This document shows, one piece after another, positions 1 through 8,452 of a stretch of 64,000 nt of DNA. Source of the stretch: Pirellulales bacterium (lineage in GTDB: Bacteria > Planctomycetota > Planctomycetia > Pirellulales > PALSA-1355); contig JALHMI010000012.1 of the NCBI GenBank assembly GCA_022844125.1, forward strand, positions 124,001 through 188,000. Direction: 5' to 3'. The translations under genes were made by a program, and so were the position numbers. Numbering within the stretch: position 1 is the stretch's first letter; the number at the start of each line of letters is the position of its first letter. Under the pieces are notes generated by a model, which saw nothing but the letters and a program-made list of their open reading frames with translations, was not told the DNA's origin and searched no databases.

Positions 1-2
1 GC

Positions 3-284
3 GACGAGGGGTGGCGCGTACGGCTGGTGTTCTATCTATGCGCGGCGGCGCTGCTCTTCATCCATGCGGCCGGCGTTTCCCCCAAACACATGCAGAGCAT
101 GCTGCGGTACGCGTACCCCGTGCACTTGCTATTGCTCCTGGCGCTGGCTCAGTGGGCCGGCAGCAAGTCGATCGACCTGCGCGGCTGGTTCGGCTCACGG
201 CGACTGGCAGTCGGGCTCACGCTCCTGGGGTTGCTGCAACTTGTACTCGCGTATCGCTACTTTCAGGGAGGCTGGGTGGCATGA
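3..284 (+). CDS. C-terminal end of a PIG-V-like membrane glycosyltransferase (5' end outside window)
   Basis: The reading frame is open from the left edge and ends in TGA at 282-284, so only about 93 C-terminal residues are visible. They contain two hydrophobic segments and the motif HAAGVSP, and end in GGWVA. The next gene ends in the same way (HAAGVSP, then NEWVA), so the two are tandem paralogues. The stop overlaps the next start (ATGA at 281-284), which suggests translational coupling. By analogy with the complete neighbour, it probably encodes a polytopic membrane transferase using a lipid-linked sugar donor. The active-site region is not in the window, so activity is inferred. Confidence 0.7.
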   Translation, partial: DEGWRVRLVFYLCAAALLFIHAAGVSPKHMQSMLRYAYPVHLLLLLALAQWAGSKSIDLRGWFGSRRLAVGLTLLGLLQLVLAYRYFQGGWVA

Positions 285-1627
285 GCTACGCCGCGGAGCA
301 TGCAGCGCAAGATGCCACCTTGTCGCCGGCCTGGCAAGCGGCCGACACGCGCGCAGGCTTGGTTCGGGCCATGCTCGTCGCACTGGCGATCGTGCTGCTG
401 CAGATCTTGTTTCTCGAGATCATCTCGCTGGCGGCGGGCGCCGATCGTGTGCGCGGGCTATACGACTCGTTCTGTCGCTGGGACGGTAACTTGTACGTGC
501 AGATCACTGAGCGCGGGTTTCACGGCGACCTGCCAGGAAGCCCGGTAAACTTTCAGAAGTCGAACGTGGCGTTCTTCCCGGGCTATCCGCTTGCTGCTCG
601 CTGGTTGCACGATGTGTTGGGCGGCGCGATCTCGTATCGCGCGGCCATGGTGGTTACGGCGCAAGCGGCGGCCTGGGGCTTCTGGACCTATTGGCTGCTA
701 TTCCTCGGGCGGTGGGGAACACCGTCGCGGCTGGCGGCGCTCGTGACCGTGGTTCTGTCGCTGCACCCGGCAGCGTTCTTCCTGGTCGTGGCCTATAGTG
801 AGTCGTTGTTTCTGGTGGCGGCACTTGGCTTCCTCTACTGGGTGACCAGTTCCAGCGGCATGCGGTGGCCGCTCGCCGCTGCACACGGATTCGTCATGAC
901 GGCCACGCGGATGGGCGGCGTACCGGTTGCCCTGGCGCCACTGGGCGCAGCGATTTTCTGCGACGCCGTAGGCATGGGTCCGCCGGTGTATGGAAGCGCC
1001 TTCGACTTAAAGCAGCTCGCTCGAACGCTCGTCGCCGACCGACGGCGTCTGGTGTCGCTCATAGCGCTGGCCGGATTCGCTTCGCTGGGTGTGGTGAGCT
1101 TCTTCGCCTGGTGCCAGTGGCAGTTCGGGGCGTGGAACCTCTACATGCTGACGCAAAAGGCCGGCTGGAACCTCTCGGCCGACTGGCTGTGGTGGTTGCG
1201 CCCGGTGAACTACGTGTTCCTGGGGTCGACGTGGCATCCAAACGTGGTTTGGCCGGACGATCTCAGCCGATTCACGGTGCTGGCCACACTGGTTGGGTTC
1301 GGGCTGATCGCACGCTGTGAAGTGCGCCTGGCACGCACCGGCGATCGCGGCTGGCAGAGACGGCTCTTGTTTTATCTGGCGGCCGCGGGGCTGTTCTTTC
1401 TGCACGCGGCGGGCGTCTCGCCAATTCTGATGAAAAGCCTGATCCGCTACTCGTTCGGCGTACACGCGCTGCTGCTGTTGGCGCTGGTGCACCTGGCGAT
1501 TGACCGGCAGCTGCCGCTGGCCTTCTCGCGCCGCCAACTGTGGTGGCTCGTGGTGGGCCTCGTCGCGCTCGGCGGCATTCAAACCGCGATCGCCTGGCGG
1601 TTCTTCGTCAACGAGTGGGTGGCCTGA
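281..1627 (+). CDS. PIG-V-like integral membrane mannosyltransferase
   Basis: The product is about 448 residues with roughly ten hydrophobic segments. Near residues 60-110 it has the signature of the PIG-V/Mannosyl_trans2 group: a WDGNLYVQI motif followed by FFPGYPLAARW. The first Asp there is the expected catalytic residue of GT-C enzymes. Such proteins transfer a sugar, usually mannose from a polyprenyl-phosphate donor, at the outer face of the cytoplasmic membrane. I chose the ATG at 281 because it overlaps the preceding stop in an ATGA arrangement; the frame is open further upstream, but that stretch encodes the other gene. The acceptor is unknown. Family assignment is firm; the sugar is inferred. 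Confidence 0.8.
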   Translation: MSYAAEHAAQDATLSPAWQAADTRAGLVRAMLVALAIVLLQILFLEIISLAAGADRVRGLYDSFCRWDGNLYVQITERGFHGDLPGSPVNFQKSNVAFFPGYPLAARWLHDVLGGAISYRAAMVVTAQAAAWGFWTYWLLFLGRWGTPSRLAALVTVVLSLHPAAFFLVVAYSESLFLVAALGFLYWVTSSSGMRWPLAAAHGFVMTATRMGGVPVALAPLGAAIFCDAVGMGPPVYGSAFDLKQLARTLVADRRRLVSLIALAGFASLGVVSFFAWCQWQFGAWNLYMLTQKAGWNLSADWLWWLRPVNYVFLGSTWHPNVVWPDDLSRFTVLATLVGFGLIARCEVRLARTGDRGWQRRLLFYLAAAGLFFLHAAGVSPILMKSLIRYSFGVHALLLLALVHLAIDRQLPLAFSRRQLWWLVVGLVALGGIQTAIAWRFFVNEWVA

Positions 1628-1727
1628 CCTGGCGTGCGAGCTGCGTACCTGGTTGCCTAATCAGGCGACTCCTCCTATAAAGAGCGCTGCGGCGAATTGG
1701 CCCAGGTTGCTTCAGGAGGTGCAAGCG

Positions 1728-2993
1728 ATGAACGCGCGATGGCTGGCCAGCGTAACGGCAATGGGAGTTTCGGTCGCGAGTCTCGGGCTACAGGTTGCTT
1801 CGGCAGCCGATTGGGCGCAGTGGCGCGGGCCGCAGCGGACCGGCATCTCGGCCGAAACGGGTTTGCTCAGCGAGTGGCCTGAGGGTGGGCCGCCGCTCGT
1901 GTGGCACGCCAAGGAGATTGGCGACGGCTACTCGACGCCGGCCGTAGTCGGCGATCGGATCTACCTGATCAGCAACCAGGGCATGGACGACGAGTATGTG
2001 CAGGCGTTGAGCGCGACCGACGCGAAGCAAATCTGGCGAACCCGGCTCGGCAAGGTGGGACCAAACCAAGGGCCGCAGTATCCCGGCTCGCGAGGCACCA
2101 CCACGGTCGACGGCAAGCTGCTGTATGCGCTCGGTTCGGATGGCGACCTGGCGTGCATTGAAACCGAGGACGGCAAAGTTCGCTGGACAAAGAATCTGCG
2201 CAGCGACTTCGGCGGCGTGCCAGGCAAATGGGCTTACTCCGAATCGCCGCTGGTCGACGGCAACAAGCTGCTCGTAACGCCCGGCGGGGCGGAGGCCACG
2301 ATCGTGGCACTCGACAAGCGGACTGGCGAAACAATCTGGAAGTGTGCGACGCCTGAGGCCGATGAAGCGGGCTACGCCTCGATCATCACCGTGAACGCCG
2401 GCGGGAAGAAACAGTATGTGCAGTTTCTGGCCAAGGGACTGGTGGGCGTTGACGCCGAGAGCGGCAAGCTGCTGTGGCGCTACGATCGCACGGCCCAGGG
2501 GAGTCCCGCGAATATTCCGACGCCCGTGGCGGCCGACGAGCTGATCTACAGCGCTGCCGGCCGCAGCGGCGGCGGACTTGTGAAGCTCGACGTCGACGGC
2601 GATGCGATCAAGGCCGACCAGGTGTACTTCGAACCGAAGATGCCCTCGAGCATTGGCGGCTCGGTTAAGGTGGGCGATTATCTGTACGGCACGAACAGCC
2701 AGGGGCTGATGTGCGTGAAGTTCGACACCGGCGAAGTGAAGTGGCAGAACCGCAGTGTGGGAGCGGCCTCGGTGTTGGCGGCCGATGGACGGCTGTACGT
2801 CAACGGCGACACGGGCGACGTGGCGCTGGTCGAGCTTACGCCGGACGAGTATCGTGAGAAGGGGAAGTTCACGCTGCCAGATCAGCCTGAACGAGGTCGC
2901 TCGAAGGCCTGGGCCTACCCGGTACTGGCGGATGGGAAGCTGTATCTGCGCGACCTGGGAAGCCTGTGGTGCTACGACGTGTCGAAGAAGTAG
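1728..2993 (+). CDS. Exported PQQ-like beta-propeller repeat protein
   Basis: The product is about 421 residues. A strong ribosome binding site (AGGAGGT at 1714-1720) lies 7 nt before the ATG, which fixes the start. Residues 1-26 form a Sec signal peptide ending near ASA. The mature protein opens with the planctomycete motif WAQWRGPQRTG and TGLLSEWPEGGPP. It then has repeated blades of the type LYALGSDGDLACIE and W-K/R-x-x, typical of PQQ-like eight-bladed propellers (YfgL/BamB type). No catalytic dehydrogenase residues are recognisable, so a periplasmic binding or scaffold role is as likely as an enzyme. It may be expressed alone. Its stop lies 3 bp from the end of the convergent minus-strand gene. 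Confidence 0.85.
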   Translation: MNARWLASVTAMGVSVASLGLQVASAADWAQWRGPQRTGISAETGLLSEWPEGGPPLVWHAKEIGDGYSTPAVVGDRIYLISNQGMDDEYVQALSATDAKQIWRTRLGKVGPNQGPQYPGSRGTTTVDGKLLYALGSDGDLACIETEDGKVRWTKNLRSDFGGVPGKWAYSESPLVDGNKLLVTPGGAEATIVALDKRTGETIWKCATPEADEAGYASIITVNAGGKKQYVQFLAKGLVGVDAESGKLLWRYDRTAQGSPANIPTPVAADELIYSAAGRSGGGLVKLDVDGDAIKADQVYFEPKMPSSIGGSVKVGDYLYGTNSQGLMCVKFDTGEVKWQNRSVGAASVLAADGRLYVNGDTGDVALVELTPDEYREKGKFTLPDQPERGRSKAWAYPVLADGKLYLRDLGSLWCYDVSKK

Positions 2994-2996
2994 GAA

Positions 2997-3974
2997 CTAC
3001 TTCAGCGATGCGCTGATGGCGCCAAAGATGGTCGTGATCGCCGAGAGCAACTTTTCCTGATCGGCCTTGCCGGCGGGGTTGTTGTAGAAGATCTCAAGCG
3101 TGTACCAGCGGCCGCTCTGGTGCTTGAGCAGCCAGTTGCCGGCAAGGAGCTGATCTTCGGAGCCGCCCTTGAAGCCGATGTACGGCCACTGGGTCGGATC
3201 GTGCGGCATCTTGGGATCGATCGCCAGGATGTCGCGGAGCGGGTTGGCGGGCTGATCGTCCTCCGTATGCTGCTGCAGCCAGGCCAAGGCATGGGCCATG
3301 TCCAGCGGCGTCGCGTACCACTCGGCGACGTTGTAAGCCGCGGTGTCGAAGTCGAGCGATTCGTAGTCGGGGACGCCTGCATCGAGCTTGGCCAGAAACG
3401 CCCGTTTAGCAGGCACGTCGAGCTTGCCATAGGCAATGCCGGGCAAGTCTGGCTTCTTGTCGCGGAGCATGGTCATCTCGCGCGTGTTCAGCAGTGGAAT
3501 GTTCCAGTCGGCGTGCGCGCCAATCATCGTGCGCATTTGATGTTCGATTCGCTTGCGGCCGAGCAGGTAGTGTAGGTGATCGGTTGCCGTGTTGTCGCTG
3601 ATCGAAATCATCTTGAGTGCGAGCGTGTTGATCGTGACCGGCGAGCCGACGGGCCAATCGGCCAGTTCGCTGTGCGGCGGACCGACCAGATCGGTTTCCA
3701 GACGCATGATGTTCGCCAGGTCGCGGCGATGTTCGTTCACGTCTTTGGCGAGCGTTCCCAGGATGAACAGTTTGAAACTCGACCCTACGGCGAAGCGTTC
3801 GTCCTGCCGGACGCCGTCGAGCAGTCGGGGGCCGTCCTCAGTCAGTTCGCAGAAGGCGAAGCCGGTGTGTCCCGTAAGTGTGGCAAGTTCGCGATCGGCA
3901 ACGGCCGTGACGCTGAATTCCGGGCGGGCGGCCAAGATGGTGAGCGAAAGCGAGAGCAACAACGAGGCAAACAT
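2997..3974 (-). CDS. Class A beta-lactamase-like serine hydrolase, exported
   Basis: The product is about 325 residues with an N-terminal hydrophobic signal (FASLLLSLSLTILAA). It has the three motifs of the class A beta-lactamase/PBP fold: SSFK near residue 68 (the SxxK nucleophile), ISDNTATD near residue 148 (the SDN box), and FKGGSED near residue 270 (the KTG-like box). It could be a beta-lactamase or a peptidoglycan or other serine hydrolase. The omega-loop glutamate of true class A enzymes cannot be placed with certainty, so antibiotic hydrolysis is not established. A GGAGAAG ribosome binding site precedes the ATG. The gene is divergent from the oxygenase gene at 4263. Confidence 0.8.
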   Translation of the reverse strand: MFASLLLSLSLTILAARPEFSVTAVADRELATLTGHTGFAFCELTEDGPRLLDGVRQDERFAVGSSFKLFILGTLAKDVNEHRRDLANIMRLETDLVGPPHSELADWPVGSPVTINTLALKMISISDNTATDHLHYLLGRKRIEHQMRTMIGAHADWNIPLLNTREMTMLRDKKPDLPGIAYGKLDVPAKRAFLAKLDAGVPDYESLDFDTAAYNVAEWYATPLDMAHALAWLQQHTEDDQPANPLRDILAIDPKMPHDPTQWPYIGFKGGSEDQLLAGNWLLKHQSGRWYTLEIFYNNPAGKADQEKLLSAITTIFGAISASLK

Positions 3975-4262
3975 CGGGACTTCTCCAATCTCGGGCGCCA
4001 GGGACGAAACACCGCCTGTGCACGAGCTTTCGCGGGCGGCTGCGCAGCAACTTTACGCTTTGCCCCCTTGGCGTGCCGCGCAATCGAATGGCAATCGCGC
4101 GGTCGCGCGGCCGGAAATACCAGTTGCGCGCATTGTAACGACCGGCCTCACGGCGAGGTAATCCGCGGGCAAACACCCCTGTAAACCGCGTGACATATGC
4201 TTCCGTAGGTAACCGAATCGGCCGCTGAGTACTTCCCAACCCACGCGAGGTCTGAGCCTGTC

Positions 4263-5243
4263 ATGCCCCCACGTTTTCTGCCCGACTGGACCAACGAACA
4301 ATATCGCGCGCTCGAAGACGACATCCTGCTTGCACCGCACCTGTTGCACGAGTCGGGCTTGTTTGACGATGACAACCTGATTCGATTGCTCGACACGCAC
4401 CCGCTCCGCGATCTGGGCATCAACACGATGGGCTACAGCCACACGGAGTTCGAGTGGCGCGAGGGGGATCGCAACGGCGTACCGAGCGACGTGCTACTCG
4501 ACCTCGTGAAGCGCGGCCGGCTGTGGATCAACTTGCGGAAGGTTCTGGTCCATCATCCGGATGTGAAAGCGGCGGTCGACTCGATCTACGACGAGCTGGA
4601 ACAGAAGGCCCCGCCGTTCAAGGCCGAACAGCGTTCGGCGAACCTGCTGATTTCCTCGCCGGGCGCGCTGGTGCACTATCACCTGGACACGCCCGTGAAC
4701 ATGCTCTGGCACATTCGCGGCATGAAGCGGGTCTGGGTCTACTCGCTCGATCCAAAGCTCGTCTCGCAACAGAACATCGAAGGCATCTTCTCCGGAGAGT
4801 TTGCCGAAGATCTGCCGTACGAGAACTGGTACGACGACTACGCCCGGGTGTTCGACGTGAGGCCGGGCCAGATGCTCACCTGGCCGCAGAACACGCCGCA
4901 TCGCGTGACGAACCTGGAAGGGATGAACGTCTCGCTCTCGACCGAACACAAGAATGCCCGGGCCTTGCGGCGCGGAAACGTGCACCTGGCGAACCAGTTT
5001 CTGCGACGGAACTTCGGATTGCCGTGCCGGTCGATGGAAGTCGATGGGCTGGCAGCACACCTCAAACAGGCCGTGATTCGCGTCGCGCGCCGGCTCCCCG
5101 GTGCAAAGACCGAGCCCAAGAAACGCGGCATCGATTACCCCGTCTCGTTCCGGGTCGATCCGGATGCGCCGCTGGGCTTCACGCTGCTGGACGGCAGTGG
5201 TGAGCATCTGGAACAGGTTCTCGAGGAACCGGTCGGCGCTTAG
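4263..5243 (+). CDS. JmjC/cupin-like Fe(II)/2-oxoglutarate oxygenase family protein
   Basis: The product is about 326 residues. It has a double-stranded beta-helix oxygenase pattern: VHYHLDTPVNMLWHIRG near residues 138-154 supplies the HxD metal pair, and WPQNTPHRV near residue 212 supplies the distal His. This fits the cupin-like/JmjC hydroxylases that act on proteins or small metabolites. The protein is soluble and has no signal peptide. It heads a series of plus-strand genes (two acyltransferases 54 and 9 bp apart, then a ligase and an amidohydrolase), which suggests a shared substrate. The C-terminal 60 residues are not assignable. Family assignment is fairly secure; the hydroxylation target is unknown. 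Confidence 0.7.
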   Translation: MPPRFLPDWTNEQYRALEDDILLAPHLLHESGLFDDDNLIRLLDTHPLRDLGINTMGYSHTEFEWREGDRNGVPSDVLLDLVKRGRLWINLRKVLVHHPDVKAAVDSIYDELEQKAPPFKAEQRSANLLISSPGALVHYHLDTPVNMLWHIRGMKRVWVYSLDPKLVSQQNIEGIFSGEFAEDLPYENWYDDYARVFDVRPGQMLTWPQNTPHRVTNLEGMNVSLSTEHKNARALRRGNVHLANQFLRRNFGLPCRSMEVDGLAAHLKQAVIRVARRLPGAKTEPKKRGIDYPVSFRVDPDAPLGFTLLDGSGEHLEQVLEEPVGA

Positions 5244-5297
5244 GTTACGAGTTGCGCCGGCGTTTGCTTTCCGTAGGAATCGAGTGAGACTCAGGCC

Positions 5298-6035
5298 ATG
5301 CACGCGTCCGACAGTAGTTTGCGGAAACGTGCGCTGGCGCGGCTGTATCGGGTGACCCAGCATCTCATCACCTGCGACGTTTCGCGGCTGATGGTGCTCG
5401 ACCGCGACGAGATGCGCGAGATCTCGGTCGACTCGGAAGCCCGGTATCGGTTCCTTTCGCCGAGCGACGTGGAAGCGTTCGCCGACGATCCGGCCAATGA
5501 GCTCTCGAGCGAGTTCTCCTGCCGCCTGGCAGCCGGTCGCGACCGGTGCTACGCGGCATTGCTGCGCGGCAGACTGGCGGCGTACATCTGGCTGGCGACG
5601 GGTTCTATCGAGGCGGAACACAATCGTGGACGCACGGCGGCGAGCGGCGTGCCGATCTCGTTTCCTGCGGATGCCGTGTTCGTTTACAAGGCATTTACGC
5701 GAAGCGAATTTCGAGGTCGACGGTTGTACGCCGCGCTACTGGCAGGCGCGATGCAGGAACTCGCCTCCGAAGGGGTCGCGCGACTGATCACGACCGCCGA
5801 TTGGACCAACGACGCTGCTGTGGCGGCCTGCCGCCGGCTGGGTTTCCGGGAACTGGGCAAGATTGGCCGCTATGCGTGCTGTGGATGCTCGCTGACCACG
5901 AAGCCACCGGCAGCACTCGCTCTTAAAATTCGGATCGGACGTAAAGCTCAGGTCGATCCCCGCGGAATCGTCCGGCTAAGTTCATGCTCAGACACTTTTG
6001 ACCATCGCGAAGATGCTCCCCTTACTGCCGTTTGA
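5298..6035 (+). CDS. GNAT-family N-acetyltransferase
   Basis: The product is about 245 residues. The GNAT core lies near residues 60-200. It includes the strand FVYKAFTRSEFRGRRLY with an R-x-x-G-R acetyl-CoA pyrophosphate loop, then an amphipathic helix, and the typical end motif AAVAACRRLGFRELGKIGRY. The N-terminal 55 residues and the C-terminal tail are outside the fold. The start is 54 bp after the oxygenase gene, and the stop is 9 bp before the CelD-like gene, so the three are probably co-transcribed. The acceptor amine is not predictable from sequence. Confidence 0.75.
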   Translation: MHASDSSLRKRALARLYRVTQHLITCDVSRLMVLDRDEMREISVDSEARYRFLSPSDVEAFADDPANELSSEFSCRLAAGRDRCYAALLRGRLAAYIWLATGSIEAEHNRGRTAASGVPISFPADAVFVYKAFTRSEFRGRRLYAALLAGAMQELASEGVARLITTADWTNDAAVAACRRLGFRELGKIGRYACCGCSLTTKPPAALALKIRIGRKAQVDPRGIVRLSSCSDTFDHREDAPLTAV

Positions 6036-6044
6036 CGAGAATCT

Positions 6045-7184
6045 ATGCGCATCGACTTAATCACTTCCGGCGCGGAACTGCAACGTGTGGCTGAAGACTG
6101 GCGCCGCCTGGCGGGTGAGGCGGTGTTCGCCGGTCCCGATTGGCTCATTCCCTGGTGGCTGCACCTGGGTTCGCGCGCCAAGCACGACGGGCGTTCGCCG
6201 CGTCTTGCCACGCTGGCTCTTCGTGATGAGCGCGGCGAACTCATCGCCATCGCGCCCTGGTACCTGGAGGAATCTCGCCTGCACGGATCCACCCTGCGGC
6301 TCTTGGGCTCGGGCAGCGCATGCACGGACTATCTGACGATCCCGTGCCAGGCCGGGCACGAATCAGAGGTTACCGCAGGCATTGCGGATTGGCTGTTGGA
6401 GAATCAACGGCGGGCGGACTTCGGCTGGGATTTGCTCTCGCTCGAAGCGATCGATCTGAGGGATCCACTCTACTCGCGGCTGCTCGAAACTCTCGACGAG
6501 CACGGGGCGATCAACAGCCTCCGACCGGCGGGCAACTGCTGGCGTGTGCCGCTTGCGGGGACGTGGGAAGAGTACGTGGCGACGCTTTCAAAAACGAATC
6601 GCAAACGCGTCCGCAGGCTCGATCGCAGTTACTTGCAGACTGGCCGCGCGAAGATGATGCTCACTACCACGCCCGATGAGCTGTCCGCGGCATTCGACTT
6701 GCTCGTGGAGTTGCACACCAAGCGCTGGCGGTCGCGCGGTGAAGCGGGCATTTTCGCCGAACCCGGCGTGCCGGAGTTTCACCGCGACGCAATGAGCCGC
6801 CTGCTGGCCGCGGGGCAATTGCGGCTGGCAGCGCTCGAGATCGACGGGCGGCCGGTAGCCTCGGAGTACTGCATCGGCGGAGGCAGGGTGCTGTATTCCT
6901 ACCAATCGGGACTCGATCCGGAGATGATCTCACACGAGCCGGGAGCGATCCTGGTTGTGGCCACGGTGCAGGAATTGCTCGTGCAGGGCTGCACAGGGCT
7001 GGATTTTCTGCGCGGCGACGAGCCCTATAAGCTCGACTGGCGGGCCGTTTCGCGGCCGATCCACGACGTGCGTGTGCTGCCCGGCAGTTGGAACGGTCGG
7101 TTGCGCCAGTCGCTGTGGCAAGCGGCTACCAGCGCCAAAGACCTGTTGCGCGCTGGACGCGATGCTGTGCTGAGCGGTAAGTAG
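6045..7184 (+). CDS. CelD/FemAB-like GNAT acyltransferase
   Basis: The product is about 379 residues and matches the Acetyltransf_6 (CelD/BcsL) architecture. An N-terminal GNAT-like half contains FAGPDWLIPWWLHLG. A middle region rich in basic residues (KTNRKRVRRLDR) follows, then the core ELHTKRWRSRG, SEYCIGGGRVLYSYQSG and GLDFLRGDEPYKLDW. Relatives occur in exopolysaccharide and cell-surface clusters, where they transfer acyl or aminoacyl groups. It lies 9 bp after another GNAT gene and in the same direction as an oxygenase gene upstream and an amide ligase gene downstream. The substrate is unknown. Confidence 0.78.
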   Translation: MRIDLITSGAELQRVAEDWRRLAGEAVFAGPDWLIPWWLHLGSRAKHDGRSPRLATLALRDERGELIAIAPWYLEESRLHGSTLRLLGSGSACTDYLTIPCQAGHESEVTAGIADWLLENQRRADFGWDLLSLEAIDLRDPLYSRLLETLDEHGAINSLRPAGNCWRVPLAGTWEEYVATLSKTNRKRVRRLDRSYLQTGRAKMMLTTTPDELSAAFDLLVELHTKRWRSRGEAGIFAEPGVPEFHRDAMSRLLAAGQLRLAALEIDGRPVASEYCIGGGRVLYSYQSGLDPEMISHEPGAILVVATVQELLVQGCTGLDFLRGDEPYKLDWRAVSRPIHDVRVLPGSWNGRLRQSLWQAATSAKDLLRAGRDAVLSGK

Positions 7185-7290
7185 CGGTAAGTAAGCGCCG
7201 CGGACGATTTGGCACACTCGCCTCACCGCGGCACTCCGCTAGAATGACAGCGGCCAGCCGATTGCCAACCGCCAGGAGCAGCGAGCCGTC

Positions 7291-8436
7291 ATGGAACCAA
7301 TTCATTTCAACGCGAACGCCGCGCCAACCATCGGCATCGAAATCGAGCTGGGCCTCGTCGATGCGGAGACGATGGCCCTGAGCAGTTCGATCGAGCAAGT
7401 TCTGGAACGCGTTCCGCCGGCGGTAGCTGGAAACATCAAGCCGGAGCTGATGCAGTCCTACGTCGAAATCAACACGGGCGTTTGCCACACCGTGGACGAA
7501 GCTCAAGAAGATCTCCGTGAGAAGCTGGTCGCTCTTGAGCAAGTTACGGACAGCCTGGGCCTGCGGCTGTATTGGTCAGCGACGCACCCGTTCTCGCACT
7601 GGCAAGACCAGCAGATTTCGCCCTCGGAGCGCTATCACCGGCTGGTCGACATGCTACAGGACATGGCTCGGCAGTTGGTCTGCTTTGGGCTGCACGTGCA
7701 CGTCGGCGTGGACTCGGGCGACAAGGCCGTGATGATCTGCGATCGGATCATGCGCCATCTGCCGCTGCTGCTGGCATTGAGCTCGAACAGTCCCTGGTGG
7801 GAAGGTCGCGTGTCGGGGCTGCGATCGCACCGGGCGAAGATCATGGAAGGCCTGCCAACGGCGGGTCTGCCGCCCCTGATGCGCAACTGGAGCGAGTACA
7901 TCTGGCTCGTGCGGCATTTAATCGAGACGGGATTTATCGATTCGATTCGCGAGATCTGGTGGGATGTTCGCCCGCACCACAACTTCGGCACGGTGGAAGT
8001 GCGGATGTGCGACGTGCCGGGCAACCTGGAAGACAGCCTGGCGCTTGCCGCGCTGGTGCAATGTCTGGTGAAGGCGCTCTCGGACGAGATCGATCGCGGC
8101 ACCTATCAGCACGACTGCCATCCCATGATGGTGCGCCAGAATAAATGGCGCGCGAGCCGTTACGGCCTCGATGCGTTGTTGATCGATCCACTCACGTTCG
8201 AGCCGCAGAGCGTGCAGCGGATCACGGAAAATCTGGTGCAGCGGCTGCGACCCATCGCCGAAGAGCTGCAGTGCTCGCACTGGCTCGACCGTTCGATCAA
8301 GCTCTCGCAGGGACCCGGCTGGGCGGATCGACAACTCGCGGCACTGCACCAGGCGGCGTCGCCCGCGGACGTCGTGCGCCAATTCACGGCCGAGTCGCGA
8401 ATCAGCCCGGCGCCAGCGCGTTCAACTACCCCTTAA
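7291..8436 (+). CDS. YbdK-type carboxylate-amine ligase (GCS2 family)
   Basis: The product is about 381 residues, the usual length for GCS2-family glutamate-cysteine ligase-like enzymes. Visible signatures are TIGIEIELGLVD at the N terminus, KPELMQSYVEINTGVC near residue 50, FGLHVHVGV near residue 130, and RPHHNFGTVEVRMCD near residue 230. These enzymes form an amide bond between a carboxylate (often the gamma-carboxyl of glutamate) and an amine, using ATP. The stop is 16 bp before an M20D amidohydrolase gene in the same direction, so the pair may make and trim the same amide compounds. Whether it makes gamma-glutamylcysteine is not known; many YbdK homologues do so poorly. Confidence 0.85.
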   Translation: MEPIHFNANAAPTIGIEIELGLVDAETMALSSSIEQVLERVPPAVAGNIKPELMQSYVEINTGVCHTVDEAQEDLREKLVALEQVTDSLGLRLYWSATHPFSHWQDQQISPSERYHRLVDMLQDMARQLVCFGLHVHVGVDSGDKAVMICDRIMRHLPLLLALSSNSPWWEGRVSGLRSHRAKIMEGLPTAGLPPLMRNWSEYIWLVRHLIETGFIDSIREIWWDVRPHHNFGTVEVRMCDVPGNLEDSLALAALVQCLVKALSDEIDRGTYQHDCHPMMVRQNKWRASRYGLDALLIDPLTFEPQSVQRITENLVQRLRPIAEELQCSHWLDRSIKLSQGPGWADRQLAALHQAASPADVVRQFTAESRISPAPARSTTP

Positions 8437-8452
8437 TTCCACGACACGACCG

